6,392 nucleotides of DNA from a bacterium (GTDB lineage Bacteria > Patescibacteriota > Gracilibacteria > UM-FILTER-43-11). Position numbers and translations under genes: made by a program. Shown here piece after piece: positions 1 to 5,639 of the stretch. Position 1 is the stretch's first letter; each line of letters opens with the position of its first letter. The notes beneath the pieces were generated by a model. The model did not search any database. It was not told the DNA's origin and worked only from the letters and a program-made list of their open reading frames with translations. Where the stretch lies: the NCBI GenBank assembly GCA_030426875.1, contig JAUHXI010000087.1:1-6392 (forward strand), written 5' to 3'.

Positions 1-362
1 ACGAACGGGACGGAGTTTATTGGGTGCTTCTCAAATTCTTCCCAAACACCTGCTTTGCGGCAGTGAAAGATGGAAAATTGCTTGGGTTTTTACTTGACTT
101 GATGTCACAAGAAAATCCAAAGCAAGGCTTTATTTATATGCTGGGAGTTGAACCCACACATCACAATCGAGGAATAGGAACGACACGCATTCATGAATTT
201 GAAGAAGTGGTGAAAGAAAAGGGTGGAAATGAAATTTATCTAACCACAATTCCAAACAGCCACAAAGCCCTCCAATTTTATGAAATTTGGGTTCAAAAAA
301 AGGGATTTTTTGAAAGTGGGCGTCGAGCGCGTGGAGTTATGGAAAAAGTTGTAACCCTTTGA
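1..362 (+). CDS. GNAT-family N-acetyltransferase, 5' end missing
   Basis: The reading frame is open to the window edge (first full codon at 3), so the gene starts upstream; the GTG at 24 is an internal codon, not a convincing start. About 119 residues are visible. GNAT enzymes move an acetyl group from acetyl-CoA to an amine. The signature seen is the acetyl-CoA pyrophosphate-binding loop NRGIG (R-x-x-G-x-G type) after the strand YMLGVEP, followed by a helix, then the late strand EIYLTTIP and an S-H-K-A-L-Q-F-Y helix of the kind that ends in 'FY-x-x-x-GF'. Here that last motif carries a few extra residues (FYEIWVQKKGF). The substrate cannot be read from the sequence. It ends 33 nt before the sugar transferase gene, in the same frame and probably in the same transcript. 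The fold is confident; the specificity is unknown. Confidence 0.85.
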   Translation, partial: ERDGVYWVLLKFFPNTCFAAVKDGKLLGFLLDLMSQENPKQGFIYMLGVEPTHHNRGIGTTRIHEFEEVVKEKGGNEIYLTTIPNSHKALQFYEIWVQKKGFFESGRRARGVMEKVVTL

Positions 363-395
363 GGAAAGAGAAATTATCACTCATCATTAAAATCA

Positions 396-914
396 ATGCG
401 ACCCATAGCCCTCATCCTATTCATTCTGCTCCTACCCTTCACTATTTTGGTTGGAGGAATGGTTTTCTTATTTTCAGGATTTCCTGTTTTTTTCACCCAA
501 GAGCGGCTGGGCATGGGTAAAAAAAACTTTACTATCTACAAATTTCGAACCATGAGGGATGAAAAAATAACGCTGATTGGTCGTCTTTTGCGAAAGACTG
601 GCATGGACGAACTCCCGCAACTCATCAATATCATCAAGGACGACATGGCATTTGTAGGCCCTAGACCACTCACTCAAGCCGACGTCGAACGATTGAATTG
701 GTCAGGAAACGAGGCAGCACCCCGCTGGAGTGTGAAACCAGGCCTAACAGGCCCGGCTCAACTCTTGAAGATTTGTGACGCTGACCTATCTTTAAAAGAA
801 GATTTGCAATATGTACGTAAAAGGAATAGTTGGTTGGATCTAACAATCATGCTAAAATCGATTACCATTCCCCTTTTTGGAAAATACAAAAAAGTTGACC
901 CCCCCAGATCATGA
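396..914 (+). CDS. Small phosphoglycosyl transferase (bacterial sugar transferase, PglC/WcaJ catalytic domain)
   Basis: Enzymes of this family transfer a sugar phosphate from a nucleotide sugar to undecaprenyl phosphate, the first membrane step of surface-glycan or glycoprotein assembly. Visible are a hydrophobic re-entrant helix at residues 4-27, PVFFTQERLG (30-39), GKKNFTIYKFRTM (41-53), the catalytic Asp-Glu pair D71-E72 in GMDELPQL, DDMAFVGPRP (82-91), and VKPGLTGPAQ (113-122). At 172 residues it is shorter than C. jejuni PglC (about 200): the segment between KFRTM and IGRLLRK is trimmed, and the usual G-W-A-Q-V-N-G-R-N stretch has become GPAQLLKICD. The core looks active. ATG 396 is the only ATG after the in-frame TGA at 360; there is no Shine-Dalgarno at normal distance. 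Its stop overlaps the next gene's start (ATGA). Family is secure; the sugar is unknown. Confidence 0.93.
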   Translation: MRPIALILFILLLPFTILVGGMVFLFSGFPVFFTQERLGMGKKNFTIYKFRTMRDEKITLIGRLLRKTGMDELPQLINIIKDDMAFVGPRPLTQADVERLNWSGNEAAPRWSVKPGLTGPAQLLKICDADLSLKEDLQYVRKRNSWLDLTIMLKSITIPLFGKYKKVDPPRS

Positions 915-1927
915 ACGTCCTCATCAACGGCATTGGAAACATCGGCACCACCCTCATCAACCTCATTCATCACTTTAAAAATGAAATGGGAATCAGTGAG
1001 ATCTACGCACTCAAAAACTCAGAAATTCAAGAGTGGAATGAAGCAGATTTAGCTTTTTTAAAAGAGAAAGGGGTAAAAATCTGCACACAAGAAGGTAGTG
1101 GGAATTATTTAAGAGTGTCAGACGTGATTGATTCAATTGACTATATTTTTGACTGCACTCACTCTGGATTAAAGAATAAATCATGGTATCAATCTTTAAA
1201 GAACCTAAAAGGCTGTTCAGCTCAAGGCAGTGAAAAAGATTTTGGTGTGCCCTACATGGTCGGCATCAATGATCAGGCGATTCAATCAGAAAAATTTGCG
1301 CATGTGGTCTCTTGCAATACCCATGCGATCACCGCGTTATTAAAGACCTTTTCTGAAGGTGATTTTTCAAATATTTTAGAGGCAGACTTTGTGGTAGTTC
1401 GGCGCTCGGATGATCTGGTCAATCATCAAAAAATAGTGAGTGCCAATGTGGTCTCTCGTCACATGGATGATAAAATGGGCACGCACCATGCAATCGACAC
1501 CCACTCTCTTTTAGACACGATTGATGTAAAAATTCCCCTTCAATCCTCAGACATAAACACACCGAGCCAATTGATGCACACAGTTCGATTCAATCTCAAG
1601 TTCAAACACCCACTCTATTTAAAAGAAATAAGGACATTAATCGGAAAAAGCTCTTTTGTATCGACCACTTCAAAATTTGATTCCAATGTTATTTTTGAAC
1701 TGGGCAGACGCTATGGCTTTCAGGGTCGACATTTTGAACACTGTATCCTTGTGGATAACAACCTACTCATTAATAGTCTAGAAAATCGAATAAAAGGATG
1801 GGCGTTTGTACCCCAAGAAGGCAACACGCTACTGTCAACCATCTCGGCCTTTTTGCTGCAAACGGGAAATGAAAGCCATGCATTTATTTTAAAAAGAATG
1901 TGCCACGTGCTAATCAGCCCAAAGTAA
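911..1927 (+). CDS. Class II (archaeal-type) glyceraldehyde-3-phosphate dehydrogenase-like protein
   Basis: The 338-residue length fits class II GAPDH, which oxidises glyceraldehyde 3-phosphate with NAD(P) through a Cys thioester. Residues 2-12 form a Rossmann start with GIGNIG. The nucleophile motif SCNT (134-137, Cys135) matches the archaeal SCNT form. VVVRRSDD (161-168), THHAIDTHSLL (191-201) and LMHTVRF (221-227) line up with the archaeal VVRRAAD, SHHGPD and LMHxH segments; His223 is a candidate general base. The C-terminal VPQEGNTLLSTISA (300-313) resembles the archaeal VIPENIDAIRA. Several of these positions are altered (RRSDD for RRAAD, THHAID for SHHGPD, one H lost from HxH), so a changed substrate is possible. 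The ATG overlaps the stop of the sugar transferase, implying translational coupling. No glycolytic gene is near. Superfamily membership is confident; the physiological reaction is not. Confidence 0.85.
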   Translation: MNVLINGIGNIGTTLINLIHHFKNEMGISEIYALKNSEIQEWNEADLAFLKEKGVKICTQEGSGNYLRVSDVIDSIDYIFDCTHSGLKNKSWYQSLKNLKGCSAQGSEKDFGVPYMVGINDQAIQSEKFAHVVSCNTHAITALLKTFSEGDFSNILEADFVVVRRSDDLVNHQKIVSANVVSRHMDDKMGTHHAIDTHSLLDTIDVKIPLQSSDINTPSQLMHTVRFNLKFKHPLYLKEIRTLIGKSSFVSTTSKFDSNVIFELGRRYGFQGRHFEHCILVDNNLLINSLENRIKGWAFVPQEGNTLLSTISAFLLQTGNESHAFILKRMCHVLISPK

Positions 1928-1928
1928 A

Positions 1929-1957
1929 TTGACAATTTTTATCATGTCAACTAGGCT
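1929..1957 (+). promoter_or_regulatory. Possible sigma-70 promoter before the anchored hypothetical gene
   Basis: A perfect TTGACA (1929-1934) is followed after 17 nt by TAGGCT (1952-1957), which keeps the three most conserved positions of the -10 box (TA....T). It would give a leader of about 40 nt to the ATG at 2004. TTGACA also forms a 6-bp inverted repeat with TGTCAA at 1945-1950, so an operator or a weak hairpin is an alternative reading. The -10 match is poor. Confidence 0.35.
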
Positions 1958-2003
1958 GAATAAAAAAATACCTTAGAAAAACTAAAAGCTAAGCCTTATC
2001 AAA

Positions 2004-2561
2004 ATGCAAACACTCTACATCATCATTGGATTGGCAGTTATTAGTCTCATTTATTATAAATTCTATCCAGTAAAATCAGTCGAGGAACGATTTAGAGATC
2101 TTTTTAAATTAGATCCTGGCGAAAAAATCCTCCACAAGACTGTTGGCTTTCAAGATCCAAATGCTCACCTGACGCGCGGGGAGTCGGTGAAAAAAAATGC
2201 TGGTCTTTATTTTTCAGGAAGCCGGTTGAAAGGCTCTATAGTCATGAATTTTGCGCTCACAGATCAGAATAGATTCGTTGTGTATTCACCCGTACTGGAA
2301 GGAAAGCCTATTTATTTTAGCAAACAAAATGTACCTAAAATCATAGACACCGGTCAGACTCCCAAACGGTCTGCATTGGTGATGGAAAATCCACTGAGCC
2401 CCGAAAAACTTGAAAAAGAAAGTCGAATCGTTCAGATTGACTCCCCAGACATACCCCCTTTATATATCAGTGAGAATAAAGATATTTTTGAAGCCAATAT
2501 TCCCATTGATTTCATTCCCCTACTCATGGACTGGGTGAAAAAAAATGAGAAAAAGTTTTAA
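2004..2561 (+). CDS. Hypothetical protein with N-terminal membrane anchor
   Basis: I do not recognise this 185-residue protein. Residues 3-19 are hydrophobic (LYIIIGLAVISLIYY) and followed by a Lys, with almost no residues ahead of them; this looks like an uncleaved anchor, with no clear signal-peptidase site. The remainder is soluble and rich in beta-type segments: a charged helix (25-35), the LDPGEKIL stretch (36-43), and alternating strands around 68-110 (GLYF, GSIVMNFAL, RFVVYS, PIYF). The pattern of a 'GE-K' strand followed by several short strands is loosely like a bacterial PH/GRAM-type domain, but this is a guess. The C-terminus (170-185) is a basic amphipathic helix. ATG 2004 has no Shine-Dalgarno. 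It sits alone after the GAPDH-like gene and converges on mutY, so the context gives no function. Confidence 0.75.
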   Translation: MQTLYIIIGLAVISLIYYKFYPVKSVEERFRDLFKLDPGEKILHKTVGFQDPNAHLTRGESVKKNAGLYFSGSRLKGSIVMNFALTDQNRFVVYSPVLEGKPIYFSKQNVPKIIDTGQTPKRSALVMENPLSPEKLEKESRIVQIDSPDIPPLYISENKDIFEANIPIDFIPLLMDWVKKNEKKF

Positions 2562-2612
2562 TTTCGCTTTGCAATACGAGGTCATTTTTTTGATTTCCGC
2601 TCACTTTTAATA

Positions 2613-2643
2613 GTGGTCAGAGGTCAGTGATGAGTGGCCAGTG
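2613..2643 (+). repeat. Degenerate heptamer repeat array in the convergent gap
   Basis: Four consecutive 7-bp units can be read: GTGGTCA (2613), GAGGTCA (2620), GTGATGA (2627), GTGGCCA (2634), then GTG. All keep G at position 1, G at position 3 and A at position 7. The array abuts the mutY stop at 2645. The period equals that of the arrays upstream of mutY although the unit differs. No convincing rho-independent terminator is seen in this gap; only a T7 run at 2584-2590 without a strong stem. Confidence 0.55.
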
Positions 2644-2644
2644 T

Positions 2645-3715
2645 CTACAAAATCTCCTCAATCAACTTGACATTTGCAGCGGGGAAGGGGTAATTTTTAA
2701 GTTCAGACACCGTCACCCATTTTCCGTCCACGGCGGAATTGAGAGTGATTTGACCCGAGTCATAATCAGCCGAAAAACAGTGTAAGTCCACTTTATAAGA
2801 GGTATAAGCGTGCTTTATTTTTTTGAGCAACCTGATGTTTTTGATTTGGATTCCCAATTCTTCTTCAACCTCGCGCTGTAAAGCCTTTTTTTTCACCTCT
2901 CCATTTTCCACCTTACCTCCAGGAAACTCCCACAAGCCAGCCATCAAACCAGCTGAAGGGCGCTTTTGAATGAACACCTTATCTCTCTTGCGGATGACCC
3001 CCAGGGCCACTGTGATATTTTTTAACGTTTTTTTAGGCCCGCGGTCTGGAATACTTTCCGTCTCACCCTTCTTGAACGCTAGGCACTTAGCACTGAGAGG
3101 GCATGTGTCACATTCAGGCGATTTTGGCGAGCACACCAAGGCTCCTAACTCCATCATCGCCTGATTGAAGTAGCGCGCTTGGCCTTTGGGTAAAATCTGC
3201 TCTGCCCATTCCCACATTTTCCTCTGAGCGGCAGGAAGACGGGTATTTTTACGGTAAAGAAACAGGCGAGATAGCACCCGGATCACATTCCCATCCACCA
3301 GAGACTCGTTTTTATTGAAGGCAATACTCGAAATGGCCCCGGCTGTGTACCTTCCAATGCCTGGCAAAGCTAAAATGGCTTCATAATTTGAAGGAAATTC
3401 TCCATCATGCACATCAACAATCTGTTGAGCGGCTTTTTTTAAGTTTCTCGCTCGAGAATAATAACCCAACCCTTCCCACAGTTTTAACACCTGTTCTTCT
3501 GGCGCGGCTGCAACGGCTTGAATGGTAGGCAATGCCGTCATCCACCGGTCAAAGTAAGGCAGGGCTGTTTTAACCTGAGTCTGCTGAAGCATGATTTCTG
3601 AAATCCACACCTCATAGGGCTTATAATTGACGCGCCAGGGCAATGGTCGTTGAATCTTCTGAAACCACTCTAGCAAGGCCTTTTGGATGAATTGAATGTC
3701 GTCTTTTTTTGGCAT
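2645..3715 (-). CDS. mutY: A/G-specific adenine DNA glycosylase MutY
   Basis: MutY removes adenine mispaired with 8-oxoguanine, preventing G:C to T:A mutation. The 356 residues match the family length (E. coli about 350) and all hallmarks are present: PLPWR (24-28); catalytic Glu40 in SEIMLQQTQV; the helix-hairpin-helix LPGIGRYTAGAI (117-128); catalytic Asp141 in VDGNVIRVLSR; and the [4Fe-4S] ligands C195-x6-C202-x2-C205-x5-C211. The C-terminal Nudix-like domain, which recognises 8-oxoG in this family, contains a complete Nudix box at 267-289 (G267, E273, R281-E282, E285-E286, G288). In many MutY proteins that box is degenerate, so its intactness here is notable. The ATG is preceded by AAAGG at 5 nt, the only good ribosome-binding site in the window, and it lies in a hairpin. 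The gene stands alone, divergent from the sigma-factor operon. Confidence 0.97.
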   Translation of the reverse strand: MPKKDDIQFIQKALLEWFQKIQRPLPWRVNYKPYEVWISEIMLQQTQVKTALPYFDRWMTALPTIQAVAAAPEEQVLKLWEGLGYYSRARNLKKAAQQIVDVHDGEFPSNYEAILALPGIGRYTAGAISSIAFNKNESLVDGNVIRVLSRLFLYRKNTRLPAAQRKMWEWAEQILPKGQARYFNQAMMELGALVCSPKSPECDTCPLSAKCLAFKKGETESIPDRGPKKTLKNITVALGVIRKRDKVFIQKRPSAGLMAGLWEFPGGKVENGEVKKKALQREVEEELGIQIKNIRLLKKIKHAYTSYKVDLHCFSADYDSGQITLNSAVDGKWVTVSELKNYPFPAANVKLIEEIL

Positions 3716-3720
3716 GATGA

Positions 3721-3745
3721 CCTTTTATTGTTTCAATAATAAAGG
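3721..3745 (-). promoter_or_regulatory. Hairpin sequestering the mutY ribosome-binding site
   Basis: In the mutY mRNA this stretch reads CCTTT, AT, TATTG, AAA, CAATA, AAAGG, then TCATC and the AUG. CCTTT pairs with AAAGG and TATTG with CAATA, giving ten base pairs, a two-base bulge and a three-base loop. The Shine-Dalgarno AAAGG forms the 3' side of the outer stem. The stem is mostly A-U, so it could be opened by ribosomes or by warmth. The structure is read by eye and its stability was not computed. Confidence 0.45.
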
Positions 3746-3784
3746 AAAACGGTGGATTTATCTATTCTATTAAAAGGGTAAAAA

Positions 3785-3812
3785 TAGCGATTAGCGATTA
3801 GCGATTAGCGAT
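3785..3812 (+). repeat. Perfect heptamer tandem repeat, TAGCGAT x4
   Basis: Four exact, contiguous copies of TAGCGAT lie in the divergent gap between mutY and the sigma gene. In the opposite strand the unit reads GCTAATC (other phase), which occurs exactly once in the inverted array at 3855-3882. The two arrays can pair over 12 bp (GATTAGCGATTA at 3789-3800 with TAATCGCTAATC at 3871-3882), so a cruciform or long-range stem is possible. Confidence 0.9.
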
Positions 3813-3817
3813 TTCAT

Positions 3818-3836
3818 TTTTTAGCAACGCTAAAAA
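3818..3836. repeat. Small perfect hairpin between the two heptamer arrays
   Basis: TTTTTAGC (3818-3825) and GCTAAAAA (3829-3836) are exact reverse complements around an AAC loop, an 8-bp stem. Its TTAGC/GCTAA core is the same word as in the flanking heptamers, and AACGCTAA recurs at 3889-3896. It sits upstream of both divergent genes, so it is not a terminator of either; it looks like the apex of the larger inverted-repeat structure. Confidence 0.6.
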
Positions 3837-3854
3837 TGGGTGGGAGCTCTATTA

Positions 3855-3882
3855 CTTAGTCCTTAGTCCTTAATCGCTAATC
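3855..3882 (-). repeat. Inverted, degenerating heptamer array
   Basis: Four in-phase 7-bp units: CTTAGTC, CTTAGTC, CTTAATC, GCTAATC. On the other strand these read GATTAGC, GATTAAG, GACTAAG, GACTAAG, a graded series from the unit of the left-hand array to a different one. A looser unit (ACTACAA) and another GCTAAT (3892-3897) continue beyond. The array is inverted relative to 3785-3812. Confidence 0.75.
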
Positions 3883-3906
3883 ACTACAAACGCTAATTTA
3901 AAAAAA

Positions 3907-3933
3907 TGAAAGAAAACCAACCACAATGGTGTA
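3907..3933 (+). promoter_or_regulatory. Putative ECF-sigma promoter of the sigma-factor operon
   Basis: TGAAAGAAA (3907-3915), preceded by a run of A, is followed by TGTA at 3930-3933. The promoter-like site before the secreted-protein gene (5711-5737) has the same nine bases and CGTA at exactly the same distance (23 nt from the first T). ECF sigma factors usually recognise an AA-containing -35 and a CGT-type -10, and commonly drive their own gene. Transcription would begin near 3940-3945, almost at the start codon, giving a leaderless or nearly leaderless message. This is inferred from two sites only; the nine-mer also occurs by chance inside the GNAT gene at 211-219, there without the second box. 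Confidence 0.45.
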
Positions 3934-3944
3934 TAAAGTAGGTG

Positions 3945-4556
3945 ATGGACAAATCCAATCTAAAAACAGACACAGAGCTGGTGGCCTTGAGCTTGCAAAA
4001 TGCAGATTATTTTGGGGAACTTGTGGACCGGTATGAAAAAAAATTCTCCCGCTACATTCGCAGACTTTCTGGATTGGAAAATGCAAGTATTGAAGATGTG
4101 CTGCAAGAGAGCTTCATTAAAATCTACACGCACTTGAATGCCTTTGATCAAGACCTCTCTTTCTCGACCTGGGCCTACCGTATCACCCACAACGAAACCA
4201 TTAATTATTTGAGGAAAAATAAAAAGGTCCTGGTAGTGTCCTTGGAGAACGACGATGAAGAATCCGGCCAGCTCATCGATGTGATGAAGAGTGAAATCGA
4301 TGTAGCTGAGGAAATATCTAGACAAGACCTGATTGACCGTATTCGAAAAACCATCAACCTACTGCCAGGTAAATACCGAGAAGTTTTAGTCCTACGCTAT
4401 ATGGAAGACTTAGAATACAAAGCAATCAGTGATATTCTAAAAATGCCAATGGGCACTGTGGCCACGATGGTGAACCGAGCGAAGGGTAAGTTTAAAGACC
4501 TGGCCAAAAAATACCATTTAAAAGATTGGCAAATGAATCATCACAAGCTCATTTAA
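3945..4556 (+). CDS. ECF-type RNA polymerase sigma factor
   Basis: A two-domain sigma-70 family protein of about 203 residues, the usual ECF size. Numbering from the GTG alternative at 3942, sigma-2 spans roughly residues 20-92: FGELVDRYEKKFSRYI, then VLQESFIKIYTHLNAFD (region 2.2, core binding), then FSTWAYRITHNETINYLRK (regions 2.3-2.4, melting and -10 reading). An acidic linker (102-125) follows. Sigma-4 covers about 139-190: LPGKYREVLVLRYMEDLEYKAI and a helix-turn-helix ending in MGTVATMVNRAKGKF, which reads the -35. Sigma-3 is absent, as in ECF factors. ATG 3945 is preferred; GTG 3942 lies directly before it and TAG 3939 closes the frame upstream. It is followed 30 nt later by a membrane protein, the classic anti-sigma position, and probably autoregulated by the site at 3907. 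Confidence 0.95.
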   Translation: MDKSNLKTDTELVALSLQNADYFGELVDRYEKKFSRYIRRLSGLENASIEDVLQESFIKIYTHLNAFDQDLSFSTWAYRITHNETINYLRKNKKVLVVSLENDDEESGQLIDVMKSEIDVAEEISRQDLIDRIRKTINLLPGKYREVLVLRYMEDLEYKAISDILKMPMGTVATMVNRAKGKFKDLAKKYHLKDWQMNHHKLI

Positions 4557-4586
4557 TGAAATTAATTAACTCCATAACTCAATACA

Positions 4587-5336
4587 GTGAACAAGCTCAG
4601 TCAAAAAATCCTCGAAAAGATTGAAAAAGAAAAGGTCACGCCTAAATCAAAGTGGTATTTTTTGTTCATGCATGCCTTGTTGGGCATGGCAGTGGGTGGA
4701 TTGATCATCATCAGCGGTATTGGGGTAGCCATTGTGATTCGACATTTTACCCTGACGGATTGGCAATTAATCAAACACTCAAAGGGGGGGAATTTAAAAT
4801 CAATTCTCACCGTACTCCCCTACTTGTGGCTCATGTTCATTGTATTGGTGATTTTGATTGCCGACAAATTGTTCACGCAAACTAAAAAAGGCCATCGCAT
4901 TAGGCCTTGGAAAATTGCGGCGGGATCTATTTTGATCTCAGGGGTGTTGGGAGGGGTTTTATTTTTTACCCGAATCGACAAACCCATTGTGGACTTACTA
5001 CGCGATCATGTATCCCCGTATGGCAGCTGGGAAATGCGACGGAATGGAGCCTTTGTTTCGCCGGAAGACGGTATTTTAGCCGGTCAAATCATCACTATTA
5101 ATTCGGAGGAGGAATGGATGTTGATCGATTTTAAGCAAAAAGAATGGTTGATTGACTTAACTGAAGCCGAATTTCAAACTGAATTTGAGCCAGATATAGG
5201 GGTACTGGTGGGAATACATGGCATGAAGATGGATGACTACGTTTTTGAAGCTGATTTGATTGGCATTTGGGAAAAAACACCCCCTTTTGTGACTCATGAG
5301 GGAGGAGCTCCAGGACCAAGGGGTTATAGAGATTGA
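4587..5336 (+). CDS. Three-helix membrane protein with external C-terminal domain; candidate anti-sigma factor/sensor
   Basis: This protein of 249 residues has a Lys-rich N-terminus (1-23, SQKILEKIEKEK then PKSKW), three membrane helices at about 24-51, 72-95 and 108-128, and a C-terminal domain of about 110 residues. The loop between helices 2 and 3 (96-109) is strongly basic and therefore inside, which places the N-terminus inside and the C-terminal domain outside. That domain (about 155-230: DGILAGQIITIN, EWMLIDFKQKEWLIDL, GVLVGIHGMKMDDYVFEADLIGIW) looks like a small beta-barrel, OB-like, by pattern only. GTG 4587 is the first start after the in-frame TAA at 4575; no Shine-Dalgarno. Being co-directional 30 nt after an ECF sigma gene suggests an anti-sigma role, but no zinc-binding H-x3-C-x2-C anti-sigma motif is present and the cytoplasmic part is short. 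Function is inferred from position. Confidence 0.8.
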   Translation: MNKLSQKILEKIEKEKVTPKSKWYFLFMHALLGMAVGGLIIISGIGVAIVIRHFTLTDWQLIKHSKGGNLKSILTVLPYLWLMFIVLVILIADKLFTQTKKGHRIRPWKIAAGSILISGVLGGVLFFTRIDKPIVDLLRDHVSPYGSWEMRRNGAFVSPEDGILAGQIITINSEEEWMLIDFKQKEWLIDLTEAEFQTEFEPDIGVLVGIHGMKMDDYVFEADLIGIWEKTPPFVTHEGGAPGPRGYRD

Positions 5337-5479
5337 TTTTATAATTGAGATTTTATTACTTGAATTCATAACATAAGACCCTCATAAATCTCCACTGCTC
5401 CGCTCCCGTCCGAACGGATTATGATTAGGTTTTTCATCCGGGCGTGCAGCATTCCTCAATTGCACTATTTGCAATGTAA
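5337..5479. other. Intergenic stretch before the MITE-like element, no gene seen
   Basis: No credible coding frame or terminator. A weak GC stem can be drawn between CG/CCCG (5401-5408) and CGGGCG (5437-5442) with a two-base bulge, containing a smaller TCCG/CGGA palindrome; it lacks a following T-run on the + strand. At 5374-5395 a sequence resembles the left end of the adjacent element: TAAGA, one change, CCT, a gapped segment, then AAATCTCCAC, the last ten bases identical to 5491-5500. It could be a decayed older end of the same kind of element. Confidence 0.4.
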
Positions 5480-5639
5480 GAACCTGTCTAAAATCTCCAC
5501 ATATCATCCATTGCCACCTCTTTTCCCCCAATACTGCCTCACTCGTCGTTCATTTAGCCCTGCTAAACCTCACTCCTCCTTTCTTGTATCAACTAAAAAG
5601 AGATAAAAATCATCTAAAATGGAGATCTCAGACAGGTTC
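5480..5639. mobile_element. 160-bp MITE-like non-autonomous element with TAA target duplication
   Basis: The ends are 20-bp inverted repeats with 18 matches: GAACCTGTCT AAA ATCTCCA on the left (5480-5499) and TGGAGAT CTC AGACAGGTTC on the right (5620-5639). TAA stands directly outside both ends (5477-5479 and 5640-5642), as expected of a 3-bp target duplication. No transposase is encoded; the interior holds a perfect hairpin, TTTAGC-CCT-GCTAAA (5553-5567), between two near-identical CCTCACTC words (5537 and 5568). A small TNA-type duplication and ends of this style would fit IS5-related elements (IS1031-like group), but the parent cannot be named from the sequence. The 61-codon frame across its left end has no protein-like features and is not called. 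Confidence 0.75.

Noticed and set aside
211..219. A third TGAAAGAAA site as an ECF promoter
   Set aside because: It lies inside the GNAT coding sequence and has no YGTA box at the spacing shared by the other two sites (ATTT instead).
1929..1950. TTGACA/TGTCAA inverted repeat as a terminator of the GAPDH-like gene
   Set aside because: The stem is only six pairs with a ten-base loop and no T-run follows; the perfect TTGACA is better read as a -35 box.
2584..2590. T-run after the anchored hypothetical gene as a rho-independent terminator
   Set aside because: I could not find a stable stem immediately before the run; only scattered short complements are present.
3906..3941. An 11-codon upstream frame ending in TAG directly before the sigma gene, as a leader peptide
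   Set aside because: It has no ribosome-binding site and overlaps the proposed ECF promoter boxes, so it is more likely promoter DNA than a translated leader.
3960..4325. Long minus-strand open frame opposite the sigma gene
   Set aside because: It is the complement of a clearly conserved sigma-70 domain and shows no recognisable domain of its own.
5421..5606. A 61-codon open frame crossing the left end of the MITE-like element
   Set aside because: Its composition (many Pro, Ser, Leu and His without any domain pattern) is not protein-like, and it runs from unique sequence into a non-coding repeat element.
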